DNA of 64,000 nucleotides. Source: Cryobacterium sp. HLT2-28 (GTDB taxonomy: Bacteria; Actinomycetota; Actinomycetes; Actinomycetales; Microbacteriaceae). How positions within the stretch are numbered: position 1 is the stretch's first letter; each line of letters opens with the position of its first letter. The stretch spans positions 372,001 to 436,000 of the forward strand of contig NZ_SOFH01000023.1 of assembly GCF_004402495.1 (NCBI RefSeq). Direction: 5' to 3'. Position numbers and translations under genes: made by a program. The notes under the pieces are model-generated. The model saw only the letters and a list, made by a program, of their open reading frames with translations, ran no database searches and was not told the DNA's origin. Shown here one piece after another: positions 57,126 to 64,000 of the stretch.

Positions 57126-57153
57126 CCCCCGGACTGTTTGCGCAGTCCAGGGG
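57126..57153 (+). terminator. Hairpin after the integrase gene
   Basis: Arms 57126-57136 and 57143-57153 form an 11-base stem with one mismatch and a six-base loop, 22 bases after the integrase stop. There is no U-run. Confidence 0.6.
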
Positions 57154-57186
57154 CTAGATCCCACCTCAACAACGAAAGGCAAGACC

Positions 57187-57714
57187 ATCTCAAATTCTAA
57201 CGTCTCATCAAACCTCGTCACCAGACTCCGCGACGTTGCAGAGTCCGAGCTTGTCGAATTGGAACGACAGTTCGCCGCCGACTCAATCCGCACGGTCCGG
57301 CTCCGAAACGACATCTCCCGATACACGATCGGGTCGCCCTCATGGGTAATCGAGTCCGAAGCGGGCATGTGGTCCACCGTCATCCTCGGAAAGAGCCACC
57401 CAGCGCGAACCGCCGAGCCTGGCGACCACTACGAGTACCGAACCGAAGAAGGCGACATGGTGAAGCAGACGTATGTCGGTCTCTTCGATATGGTCGCCGC
57501 GATTGCCGACCCCGCCGACGGCGCGCGAATCACTCTCATGGCTGCACACACGCCCACCATGGCCGCCGACTCGGCGGCCATCACCCCGAAGGTTCAGGCG
57601 TGGCTGGACGCAAACCCAATCCTTGCTCACGCGCCGGCTGCCGACATCGTGAGACTCGGATTCTCAGGGGACGAAATCCAGACCATCCTCGACATATACG
57701 AGAACGCCGCCTGA
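57187..57714 (+). CDS. Hypothetical element protein with a possible ATC start
   Basis: The frame is 175 codons if it starts at ATC 57187, which lies seven bases after GAAAGG; no ATG or GTG precedes the conserved-looking text. TTG at 57259 is the first conventional start (151 residues) but has no ribosome site. The protein is not recognised: a charged N-terminal helix (LRDVAESELVELERQFAADS), a beta-rich middle (VLRNDISRYTIGSPS-like, WSTVILGKSH) and a helical C-terminus (VQAWLDANPILAHAPAADIV). A strong terminator follows. Confidence 0.6.
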   Translation: MSNSNVSSNLVTRLRDVAESELVELERQFAADSIRTVRLRNDISRYTIGSPSWVIESEAGMWSTVILGKSHPARTAEPGDHYEYRTEEGDMVKQTYVGLFDMVAAIADPADGARITLMAAHTPTMAADSAAITPKVQAWLDANPILAHAPAADIVRLGFSGDEIQTILDIYENAA

Positions 57715-57724
57715 CCAAAGCTCG

Positions 57725-57761
57725 AAAATGCCCGGCCTGCGAGAGCTTGCCGGGCATTTTT
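57725..57761 (+). terminator. Rho-independent terminator
   Basis: AAAATGCCCGGC (57725-57736) pairs with GCCGGGCATTTT (57749-57760), followed by one more T. It is ten bases after the preceding stop and separates the integrase region from the DnaA-box region. Confidence 0.88.
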
Positions 57762-57815
57762 GCGTCCAGAAGTGGAGCAGTCTCAAGAAAGATTAAACGT
57801 CTACTTTAGGCAGCA

Positions 57816-57946
57816 TTGTGCACAGAAATTTACTGGCCGCTGACCAGCCTTTTTGCCTGATTTCACGGGACAGGCCACAGATTGCTTTACAACTTATCCA
57901 CAGTCGAATATGTGTTCTGAACAACTTGTCCACAGAGTTATCCACA
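57816..57946. other. DnaA-box cluster, possible replication origin of the element
   Basis: Two perfect TTATCCACA boxes (57894-57902, 57938-57946), one TTGTCCACA (57926-57934) and one degenerate TTGTGCACA (57816-57824) occur on one strand within 131 bases. The surrounding 370-base gap (57715-58088) is the most AT-rich part of the element and holds no convincing gene. No dnaA, dnaN or parAB is nearby, so this is not the host oriC. The origin role is inferred; a DnaA-controlled promoter is the alternative. Confidence 0.6.
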
Positions 57947-58088
57947 CGGCGACGTGTGTATGAACACTTCGCTGAAGTAGCTTTACGGATAAGGGGCACA
58001 ACGCCCCGCAAGAGAACGCTCCGGGCCATGAGTGGCAACTCAAACCCGGAGCAAGCCGGACACCAACCTTCACGAAGGGCTCGACCAA

Positions 58089-58316
58089 TTGAATAGTACA
58101 TACCGTCGACCTGCCTGCGCAACGGCAGCCGAAGCCATTGCCGAATGGGGCACCATCCGCGAAGCCGCCACCAGGCGTGCTGTCAGCACAAAAACCATTC
58201 GCCGCTACATCGCACGAGGGCTCGTGCAAGCTGAACGGTTCGGCCCTCGACTCATCCGCGTGAACCTTGCCAGCCTTGACGCCGTTGGGCACTCGCTCGC
58301 CAGCGATGCCCTGTGA
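58089..58316 (+). CDS. Helix-turn-helix (excisionase-like) protein
   Basis: This protein is 75 residues from TTG 58089 (GAAGGG nine bases upstream); GTG 58032 would give 94. The HTH core is GTIREAATRRAVSTKTIRRY followed by IARGLVQAERFGPRLIRVNL, a MerR/excisionase-like wing pattern. It could be an excisionase or a regulator of the downstream operon. A 22-codon open frame (ATG 58028) ends across its start and may couple translation. It overlaps the next gene as GTGA. Confidence 0.72.
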   Translation: MNSTYRRPACATAAEAIAEWGTIREAATRRAVSTKTIRRYIARGLVQAERFGPRLIRVNLASLDAVGHSLASDAL

Positions 58317-58429
58317 GCGCCACTCAGGACTACATCAGTCGCATCGTCGCGTGCGCACCTCCGCTCACTCCCGAACAGCGCGACAAGCTCGCAGCGCTTC
58401 TGCGCCCCGCTGGCGGTGGTGCGCTTTGA
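58313..58429 (+). CDS. Small phage protein, 38 residues
   Basis: GTG 58313 overlaps the HTH stop and the frame ends at 58429. The text DYISRIVACAPPLTPEQRDK and LAALLRPAGG resembles short conserved proteins in actinobacterial prophage early operons. Function is unknown. Confidence 0.55.
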   Translation: MSATQDYISRIVACAPPLTPEQRDKLAALLRPAGGGAL

Positions 58430-58698
58430 AGGCCGCGCCCCTCACCCCAGCCCCCTGGATTCACGAACAGGCGGGACAGACTGAATCAGTTGAAGCGCTC
58501 ATCCGTCGTGCCGCAACCATCGTCACCGACAACGCGCTGCGGCTTTCGCCGTCGAAGGTGTCACGCCTCGTGCGCGCACACGTGCGGCGATCAGGCAGCG
58601 TGCAGGTCGCCGCCCGGATGCTCGAGGCCTACGTCCTCAGCTACTCGGACGTAACCGGCGAGACTGCGGTGCGCAACGTCATGGCAGAAAAGCGATGA
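58426..58698 (+). CDS. Small hypothetical phage protein
   Basis: This protein is 90 residues from TTG 58426 (TTGA overlap with the preceding stop, GGTGG upstream). It is not recognised. It is helical and basic (VEALIRRAATIVTDNALRLS, SKVSRLVRAHVRRSGSVQVA), which could suit nucleic acid binding. It overlaps the next gene as ATGA. Confidence 0.6.
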   Translation: MKAAPLTPAPWIHEQAGQTESVEALIRRAATIVTDNALRLSPSKVSRLVRAHVRRSGSVQVAARMLEAYVLSYSDVTGETAVRNVMAEKR

Positions 58699-59093
58699 GC
58701 GCGGCACGAGAAAGCCGCCTCACGGTGAATGAGGCGGCCAGGGAACCCACCCGCAACGCAACCACTTCCAGCCTAAAGCCGAACTCATCGAACCCCACAG
58801 AACCCGCAGGCAAGATCGGCGCACGCGTAGAAACGCATCTCGACGCCACGCTCTGGAAGCTGAAGGCCGGCGAGATTGGCTTACACGACTTGACGCCGGC
58901 ACTCATGGGCTTCTACTCGATCGGTCACAGCGACGGCATCGCATCCGTCGCCCCGCAGCTCGAGCAGGCGTTAGCAGACAGGGACCGCTACTACCGAGCC
59001 GCCTTTGACCCGCGCTCGCCCATCAAAATCGGGCCGAGTCACGCCGAGCTACAAGCGACCCGCCGCGCGACCTACGAAAGGGGTGCCGAATGA
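58695..59093 (+). CDS. Hypothetical phage protein
   Basis: This 132-residue protein is not recognised. A Ser/Asn/Pro-rich N-terminus (about 1-40) is probably disordered. The C-terminal half is helical (ARVETHLDATLWKLKAGE, FYSIGHSDGIASVAPQLEQAL), with a segment seen in small proteins near phage replication genes. Overlaps of four bases on both sides place it in the early operon, just before the DUF3631 ATPase. Confidence 0.65.
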   Translation: MSAARESRLTVNEAAREPTRNATTSSLKPNSSNPTEPAGKIGARVETHLDATLWKLKAGEIGLHDLTPALMGFYSIGHSDGIASVAPQLEQALADRDRYYRAAFDPRSPIKIGPSHAELQATRRATYERGAE

Positions 59094-60397
59094 CAGTATC
59101 CAGCGCGATTCACGACGGTTCGACGGTTCACGACGGTTCAAGCGGTTCCATTCTGGGGGTCACCCTCGCCGGAGTGAGGTCGTGGTTCGCTCGGTTCATC
59201 TGCGTTCCCGACGACATCGATCTGGACCTGCTCGCACTCTGGGCGGCCCATACCCACGTTGCGCTCGAGACGTACTCCACCCCTCGACTAGTGCTCGACT
59301 CAACCATGCCGGGAAGTGGCAAGACGACCGTGCTTGAGCACATGCAGCGCCTCTGCCACGCGCCGATTCAGGCCGCGTCCATATCGTCACCTGCTCTGCT
59401 CGCTCGCATGCTCTCTAAGGGCATTCGAACGATTCTGATTGACGAAGTAGACCGGTCCCTGGATCCCAAGAAACCGGGCGTAGAAGACCTAATCGCCATT
59501 CTCAACAGTGGATACAAGCGGGGCGCTACTAGACCCGTGCTAGTGCCAGGCAAGGGCGGCGACTGGGACGTGGACGAGATGTCTACCTACTCGCCCGTAG
59601 CAATGGCCGGCAACTCCCCGCACCTGCCCGACGACACCCGCTCACGCTCCATCCGTGTGCTGCTCATGCCCGACCTGTACGGCGTAGTTGAGTCCTCCGA
59701 TTGGGAAGAGATAGAAGCGGACGCGCAGGACCACGCGGAAGCGCTCACCAACGCAATGGACGACGCGCGGGAGTTCATCCGGACTGTTCGCCCCCCGCTG
59801 CCTGCCGGCTGTGTAGGCCGCATGAAGGAGAAGTGGAACCCGCTTATGCGCGTTGCTGCTGCAGCTGGCGGTGATTGGCCCGAGGTTGTCGACCGACTCA
59901 TAAAACGAGACATGCAGGAGGTGGAAATGGAACGAGAAGAGGGACTAATGAAGCTGCCCCCACAAATGGTTTTGCTCATCGACTTGCACGCAGTTTGGCC
60001 TGATTCTGAGCCGTTCGTGAACTCAAACGAGCTGGTGCGCCGCCTGATCGAGCGCAACCCCGACTACTGGGACGTAGTGAGCGCATACGGGCGAGCGCTG
60101 ACCGTTCAGCGACTGGGACGGACTCTCGTTCAGATCAAGATCAGGTCAACAAAGAACGCACTGGATCACCGCGGATACGCACGAGCAGACTTTTTAAAGT
60201 CGTGGCGACAGTCTGGGATCACACCCCCAAACGAACCGTCTAGACCGTCTGAGACCGTCGAGCCGTCTATGGCTGCAGCACCTGTAACAAGTGTTACACC
60301 TGCCAAGGCCTGCCGAGTCTGCGCCGCTCCCCTGCTCCACCCGGCCTCTCGCGCATCGGGCATCTGCGCCAAACGTGACAGCGCACACGCCGCATGA
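59090..60397 (+). CDS. DUF3631 ATPase/helicase-like phage replication protein
   Basis: This 435-residue protein has a P-loop at residues 73-80 (MPGSGKTT), Walker B ILIDEVDRS (115-123), an arginine-rich sensor region (DDTRSRSIRVLLMP) and a DUF3631 C-domain (VDRLIKRDMQEVEMEREEG, LVRRLIERNPDYWDVV). A small Cys motif (CRVCAAPLLHPASRASGIC) near the C-terminus may bind zinc. It probably acts in replication of the element. The first codons consist of HDGST-type repeats produced by DNA repeats, and a second repeat cluster lies near the 3' end. Confidence 0.85.
   Translation: MTVSSAIHDGSTVHDGSSGSILGVTLAGVRSWFARFICVPDDIDLDLLALWAAHTHVALETYSTPRLVLDSTMPGSGKTTVLEHMQRLCHAPIQAASISSPALLARMLSKGIRTILIDEVDRSLDPKKPGVEDLIAILNSGYKRGATRPVLVPGKGGDWDVDEMSTYSPVAMAGNSPHLPDDTRSRSIRVLLMPDLYGVVESSDWEEIEADAQDHAEALTNAMDDAREFIRTVRPPLPAGCVGRMKEKWNPLMRVAAAAGGDWPEVVDRLIKRDMQEVEMEREEGLMKLPPQMVLLIDLHAVWPDSEPFVNSNELVRRLIERNPDYWDVVSAYGRALTVQRLGRTLVQIKIRSTKNALDHRGYARADFLKSWRQSGITPPNEPSRPSETVEPSMAAAPVTSVTPAKACRVCAAPLLHPASRASGICAKRDSAHAA
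59109..59147. repeat. GACGGTT direct-repeat cluster at the 5' end of the DUF3631 gene
   Basis: GACGG cores start at 59114, 59122 and 59132, with a degenerate AGCGG at 59141. TTCACGACGGTTC is repeated with an 18-base period. The cluster lies inside the coding region. Confidence 0.8.
60234..60270. repeat. CCGTC repeat cluster near the 3' end of the DUF3631 gene (inverted relative to the 5' cluster)
   Basis: CCGTC cores start at 60236, 60245, 60255 and 60263; on the other strand they read GACGG, the core of the 5' cluster. Spacing is 8-10 bases in both clusters. Confidence 0.75.
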
Positions 60398-60636
60398 CCA
60401 AGGCAACGGACGCATTCGCCCGACTGCAATTCGCCATGTTCACGACCGCCCCCGCCTGCCAGGACGACGACCGGTTCGTTTCCGACGACGTACCCGCGGC
60501 AACACTCGCGCCCCTCTGCCGCACCTGTCCAGTGTTCGATCTCTGCGCCGACTATGCGGGACTCGAAAGGCCCAAAGGCGGCATCTGGGCAGGGAATCGC
60601 TATCGGATAAACAACTCGAACGGGGAGGCGGCATGA
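60394..60636 (+). CDS. WhiB-like Fe-S transcription factor
   Basis: This 80-residue protein has the four WhiB cysteines Cys22, Cys42, Cys45 and Cys51 (PACQDDDRF, LCRTCPVFDLC) and the GGIWAG turn after them, but a short C-terminus (NRYRINN) instead of the basic DNA-binding tail of most host WhiB proteins. It probably acts through a sigma factor. Phage WhiB proteins can compete with host WhiB2 and block division (known for mycobacteriophage TM4; transfer to this case is inference). It overlaps genes on both sides as ATGA. Confidence 0.9.
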   Translation: MTKATDAFARLQFAMFTTAPACQDDDRFVSDDVPAATLAPLCRTCPVFDLCADYAGLERPKGGIWAGNRYRINNSNGEAA

Positions 60637-61031
60637 GCGAGTACATCCGCCCGCCCGGCTATGTGTCTGGGGTGATCATCCCACCGCGCATCGCGTACAT
60701 CCTCGAGACGAATATCCGCCTGACCACATTCCGCAGCCAAAGCCGCGGCAACGATCAGGAACTCGACGCTGCCCTCAACGCAATCCGATGGGCGGCAATG
60801 CAATGGGCAGCTTCCGTCAACGGCAGCCAGCACGGGGAGGCCACGGAAGCACCGACACGATTGAGGAACTGGTACACACCAGCTCAAATCGCCACAAAGA
60901 CAGGAATCACCGAACATGCGGTACGGCTCGCAATTCGAGAAGGCCGGCTCCCCGCCGAGAAGGTCGATCGCATGTGGACGGTCAGCCCTGCTGACTACTC
61001 CAACTTCATAACCGCACGACGAAATCTATAG
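60633..61031 (+). CDS. Element protein with C-terminal HTH
   Basis: This protein is 132 residues from the ATG at 60633 (GGGGAGG upstream). The N-terminal 75 residues are not recognised. The C-terminal region NWYTPAQIATKTGITEHAVR then LAIREGRLPAEKVDRMW is a helix-turn-helix of excisionase/MerR type. It could be an excisionase or a late-gene regulator. Confidence 0.72.
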   Translation: MSEYIRPPGYVSGVIIPPRIAYILETNIRLTTFRSQSRGNDQELDAALNAIRWAAMQWAASVNGSQHGEATEAPTRLRNWYTPAQIATKTGITEHAVRLAIREGRLPAEKVDRMWTVSPADYSNFITARRNL

Positions 61032-61039
61032 GAGACAGC

Positions 61040-61642
61040 ATGACAAACGCCACCGACACCAACAGCAACCTGCGGACACTCGCAGAGCAGCACATGGCCA
61101 GCATCCGAAACAACCGCGACCTTTCGAATGAAGCCAAACTGCGACAGCTTGCGCGCGCCTACCTCGACCTCAAAGACGGACTCAACGGACTCGAGACCGG
61201 CCTTGACAAGACCGCCGCCGACCGTCGCGCAGTTCTTGAGCGGAGACTGTTTGGAATCCCCAACACTGCCGATGCGAACAGCATGATCTCATACCGCGAC
61301 GCGCTCGATCGTGCATCGCAGATCCAGACCAGGGACGAGACAACCGCACTGGCAATGCTCAACAAGGCCCGCACTGCTGGCGATGACCTGCTCGTGCGCG
61401 CCGTACTCGCGACCGCCTTCGAGCGCGAATGGGTTGATGTGATCAATGAGTTCGCGGCAAAGAACCCAGCGCTCGATAAGGACGTGACCGAGCTGTGGAC
61501 GATCCAGCAGAAAGGGGAAGACGTATTCGCTCAGTTCGCATTCATCGCGGTCAAGCCCAAGGAGCTCTCCTCATACAGTGACTCCGCGTTGAGGGTCATG
61601 GCTGCAGGCGAGACCCCCTCGTCGAAGATCGCCGTGTTCTGA
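61040..61642 (+). CDS. Hypothetical element protein
   Basis: This 200-residue protein has a GGAGA ribosome site eight bases after the previous stop. It is not recognised. It is almost entirely helical (NEAKLRQLARAYLDLKDGL, TTALAMLNKARTAGDDLL, VRAVLATAFEREWVDVINEF), which would suit a scaffold or structural role, but this is a guess. The following 145 bases (61643-61787) hold no gene that can be supported. Confidence 0.65.
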   Translation: MTNATDTNSNLRTLAEQHMASIRNNRDLSNEAKLRQLARAYLDLKDGLNGLETGLDKTAADRRAVLERRLFGIPNTADANSMISYRDALDRASQIQTRDETTALAMLNKARTAGDDLLVRAVLATAFEREWVDVINEFAAKNPALDKDVTELWTIQQKGEDVFAQFAFIAVKPKELSSYSDSALRVMAAGETPSSKIAVF

Positions 61643-61787
61643 TGCCGCTTCACGCCTTCAAGGGGGTAGGGGCCACTACTGACTTCCATCCAAGGGCGGG
61701 CGGTCTCCGGGGCGGCGACCTTTTCTTTCGGCAGGTCAGAATGATGACCCCTTCGCTCCCTTACATCCCAGATTGCGAGCGGAAGCG

Positions 61788-62129
61788 GTGTCGAGCATAA
61801 CGGTTCCCAGGGGCTTGAACACTGCGGGTCGCAAGCTCTGGGATTCCTCAACTGAAGAGTTTGAGTGGGCCATGCACGAGTTGGCGATGCTCGAGGAAGC
61901 GTGCCGGACTCGAGACCGCATCGTGCAGCTCGACCGTCAGGTTTCAGAAGATGGGCTCATGCTCACCAGTAGTCAGGGTTCGCGCGTACATCCCGGCATT
62001 GCGGAGGCAAGGCAGCAACGTCTGACCTTGGCTCGCCTGCTGGCAACGCTGGGCATCCCGGCACTGGGCGAGGACAACCTGCCTGCTGCCCGCGGCGTGC
62101 GCGGCGTCTACGGGCGCGGCGGTCGCTGA
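61788..62129 (+). CDS. Terminase small subunit-like protein
   Basis: This protein is 113 residues from GTG 61788; TTG 61773 is an alternative start and neither has an ideal ribosome site. The pattern GLNTAGRKLWDSSTEEFEW, LEEACRTRDRIVQLDRQVSE and HPGIAEARQQRLTLARLLATL is typical of small terminase subunits of actinophages, which bind pac/cos DNA. A large subunit would be expected next but is absent. It overlaps the next gene by one base (TGATG). Confidence 0.72.
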   Translation: MSSITVPRGLNTAGRKLWDSSTEEFEWAMHELAMLEEACRTRDRIVQLDRQVSEDGLMLTSSQGSRVHPGIAEARQQRLTLARLLATLGIPALGEDNLPAARGVRGVYGRGGR

Positions 62130-62407
62130 TGGTTCGCAGGCGGCCCCGTGAGTCCCAATTCCATATGCCGGATTGGGTGGCGTCGTTCGCCCCCGATCCG
62201 GCCTCTACGGAGTCGATCACCGAGCAGGTACAGGCGTGGCGGATCAGGGTGCGCGAATTTTGCGACACCCAAGCGTTGCAGCGCAATGACGTGAGGTCGT
62301 GGCTGTGGATCGTTCGGGGCACGCACACGGTCAAGCGGTCGCTTTGGCAATCTCCGGGTGCGCACACGCATCCCGGCCCCATCAACCAGACGAAGGAATC
62401 AGAATGA
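62129..62407 (+). CDS. Hypothetical phage protein
   Basis: This 92-residue protein is not recognised. It has a basic start (MVRRRPRESQFHMPDWVASF) and a Trp-rich middle (VRSWLWIVRGTHTVKRSLW). It could be the beginning of a gene truncated by deletion, since this is where a large terminase normally starts. It overlaps the next gene as ATGA. Confidence 0.6.
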   Translation: MVRRRPRESQFHMPDWVASFAPDPASTESITEQVQAWRIRVREFCDTQALQRNDVRSWLWIVRGTHTVKRSLWQSPGAHTHPGPINQTKESE

Positions 62408-62697
62408 CGCACAAGACGTTTGACCTGGATTTCAACAGCATCACCGGAGACAAAGACACCGATCAGGCGCGTGGATTGCGATTGGTTCTCGCCGTCCTCG
62501 AAGATGACCTACTCCACCTGACCGCCGTTGCGGAGGATGTCTACACGGACCCTCGCGGTTTCGAGTTGGCCCTGTGGGAGCTGGTCGTGGGCCTGGCCGG
62601 CACGCTCGGCAATGACTGGGCCTCACGCACGGACCGCGAGACGGTCATTGCGGGCATCCAGCAGACCCTCACTGACAATGCTGCGGAGGGTGTCTAA
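62404..62697 (+). CDS. Small acidic phage protein before the tape measure gene
   Basis: This 97-residue acidic protein has text such as GLRLVLAVLEDDLLHLTAVA and ALWELVVGLAGTLGNDWASR. Its place directly before the tape measure gene is that of a tail assembly chaperone, but no slippery heptamer or frameshifted second product is visible, so the role is unproven. Confidence 0.62.
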   Translation: MTHKTFDLDFNSITGDKDTDQARGLRLVLAVLEDDLLHLTAVAEDVYTDPRGFELALWELVVGLAGTLGNDWASRTDRETVIAGIQQTLTDNAAEGV

Positions 62698-62699
62698 CC

Positions 62700-64000
62700 A
62701 TGGCTGACAGGATCGTGAAGGTGGCGCTTGTCGCCCAGGTCACTAACTACCTCTCCGGTATGGAGCAGGCGCGCAAGGCGACACAGGGTGTTGGCACCGA
62801 GGCTGAGAAGGCTAGGGCGAAGCTCGAGGCGCAGTCTCAGGCGATGACATCCATTGGCACGGGCATGGTCGGCATGGGCGCTCTGGCATTGGTGGGCGTC
62901 GGTCTGGCTGTCAAGAAGTTCAGCGACTTTGACGCTGCGATCAGCAACGTGAAGGCTGCCACGCAGGAGACGACGGGCAACATGGCGTTGCTCCGAGATG
63001 CAGCACTCAAGGCTGGTGCGTCCACTGTCTACTCTGCTACCGAGGCTGCGGGGGCGATCGAGGAACTCGGCAAGGCGGGCCTGTCCACGAAGGACATTCT
63101 GAGCGGCGGTCTGGATGCTGCACTGTCGCTGGCTGCTGCTGGGGTCTCGACGTTGCTGATGCTGCGGGTATCGCTGCTACGGCGCTGAAGACGTTCAACC
63201 TCAAGGGTTCGGACATGAACCATGTTGCCGACCTGATGGCTGCTGGTGCGGGCAAGGCGATGGGCGACGTTACCGACCTGTCCGGGGCACTCTCTCAGGC
63301 TGGTCTTGTCGCTAACTCCACCGGCCTCTCTATCGAGGAAACAACGGGCACCCTCTCAGCGTTCGCAGCCAAGGGCCTGCTCGGGTCTGACGCGGGTACA
63401 GCGTTCAAGTCGATGCTTCAGCGTCTCACTCCGCAGTCGGCTGAGGCTGCCGCGAAGATGGACGAGCTGGGCATCTCCGCGTATGACGCGCAGGGGAACT
63501 TCATTGGTATGGAGAAGTTCGCCGGCAACCTGGCAACGTCGATGAAGGATCTCTCTGTTGAGCAGCGTAACGCGGCTATGTCTACGATCTTCGGGTCCGA
63601 TGCGGTGCGCGCTTCGACGGTCCTGTTCGATGAGGGCGCGGCGGGCATCAAGAAGTACATCGACCAGACGAACGATTCGGGTTATGCGGCGAAGGTTGCG
63701 GCTGACCGGCTCGACAATCTCAGGGGCGACGTGGAGGCTTTGGGCGGTTCGTTCGACACGTACCTGATCCAGTCAGGCTCCGGGGCGAACGATGTACTTC
63801 GAACCCTGACGCAGGGCGCTACAGGCCTTGTGACGGCCGCTGGGGCGCTGCCTGAGCCCGTTCTGGGCGGTGCGCTGGCTCTCGGGGGCCTGGTCGCTGC
63901 TGTCGCGCTGGCGGGCGGCACGGCGCTGGTCGCCATCCCGAAGATTGCGGCCTTCAAGGCGTCGCTGACTGACCTTGGCATTTCGGGTGGCTCTGCTGCT
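62700..64000 (+). pseudogene. Phage tail tape measure protein, frameshifted, runs off the window
   Basis: The first frame (62700-63188, 162 codons) begins like a TP901-type tape measure protein (YLSGMEQARKATQGVGTEAE, FDAAISNVKAATQETTGN, STVYSATEAAGAIEELGKAG). At 63141-63144 a run of four G replaces the expected five, and homology resumes in another frame (LDVADAAGIAATALKTFNLKG, LVANSTGLSIEETTGTLSAFA, GSDAVRASTVLFDEGAAG) to the window end. It sets tail length in a siphophage. The shift could be a sequencing error in a homopolymer or a true mutation in a decaying prophage. Confidence 0.82.

Larger units (their letters stand above)
55703..64000 (+). mobile_element. Integrated phage-like element (left part), serine-integrase type
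   Basis: The element begins next to the tad remnant with a serine integrase and runs off the window. All genes are on the plus strand, mostly with 4-base overlaps, with codon use less GC-extreme than the host. Phage-type content is: integrase, two HTH proteins, DUF3631 ATPase, WhiB-like protein, terminase-small-like protein and tape measure protein. The right attachment site is not visible. Head and packaging genes are missing from their usual place. Confidence 0.85.

Noticed and set aside
57816-57946. Host chromosomal origin oriC
   Set aside because: No dnaA, dnaN, recF or rpmH is nearby and only four boxes are visible. The location inside an integrated element fits the element's own origin better.
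58028-58096. A 22-codon leader peptide before the HTH gene
   Set aside because: It has an ATG and ends across the TTG start, but no ribosome site. It is noted as possible coupling only, not annotated as a gene.

Overview
This window is high-GC bacterial chromosome, dense and almost fully coding. Actinobacterial markers are an Rrf2-type NsrR with three Fe-S cysteines, a WhiB-like protein, a DUF222/HNH protein, ECF-type biotin transport, a fused OtsA-OtsB, Tat-exported phosphatases and a tmRNA tag ending in ALAA. Several genes have a TANNNT box about seven bases before the start codon, a pattern expected of leaderless transcripts. Family level (Micrococcales, probably Microbacteriaceae) is inference. 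No rRNA or CRISPR array is visible.

Layout of the core, 1-55.6 kb: two overlapping Tat-exported phosphatases behind a candidate PHO box (1-2.9 kb); branched-chain amino acid operon ilvD-ilvB-ilvN-ilvC (3-8.2 kb); fused trehalose synthase/phosphatase (8.3-10.5 kb) and a TIM-barrel isomerase; a TetR-MMPL-YhgE envelope export operon (11.6-17.1 kb) in which the MMPL protein carries a degenerate ABC-ATPase-like tail; a G6PDH-family gene divergent from a GH15 trehalase/glucoamylase (17.9-21.2 kb); biotin transporter bioY-bioM-bioN (21.2-23.1 kb); a hydrolase, a DUF1801 protein, an HNH protein, a flavodoxin and a MgtA-type P-ATPase (23.1-29 kb); glycine-betaine importer proV-proW-proX (29.2-32.4 kb); dctA with a divergent two-component pair (32.7-36.6 kb); a two-gene unit of a SpeD-like protein and a LuxI/FeeM-like acyltransferase (37.3-38.4 kb); tRNA-Lys(CTT); an inositol-phosphatase family gene and a lipoprotein; nsrR with hmp behind an NsrR-type operator (40.1-41.8 kb); a SulP transporter; a beta-propeller phosphoesterase; and the conserved block ssrA-smpB-ftsX-ftsE-prfB (46.3-50.7 kb). 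Then come an MFS carrier, an F420-type reductase, a pentapeptide-repeat protein, an EamA permease and the tail of a tad pilus operon (54.2-55.6 kb).

From about 55.7 kb to the end lies an integrated phage-like element on the plus strand. It opens with a serine integrase that cuts off the tad operon in a small membrane-protein (pilin-like) gene. Next come an AT-rich intergenic region with DnaA boxes, a run of genes coupled by 4-base overlaps (HTH protein, small proteins, a DUF3631 ATPase, a WhiB-like protein, a second HTH protein), a terminase-small-subunit-like gene, two small genes and a frameshifted tape measure gene that runs off the window. Large terminase, portal and capsid genes are absent from the place where they normally stand.

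The most novel-looking items are the SpeD-like/acyltransferase pair (a possible small-molecule signal pathway), the MMPL-pseudo-ABC fusion, and the mobile element with its own DnaA-box cluster and oppositely oriented GACGG repeat clusters around its ATPase gene.
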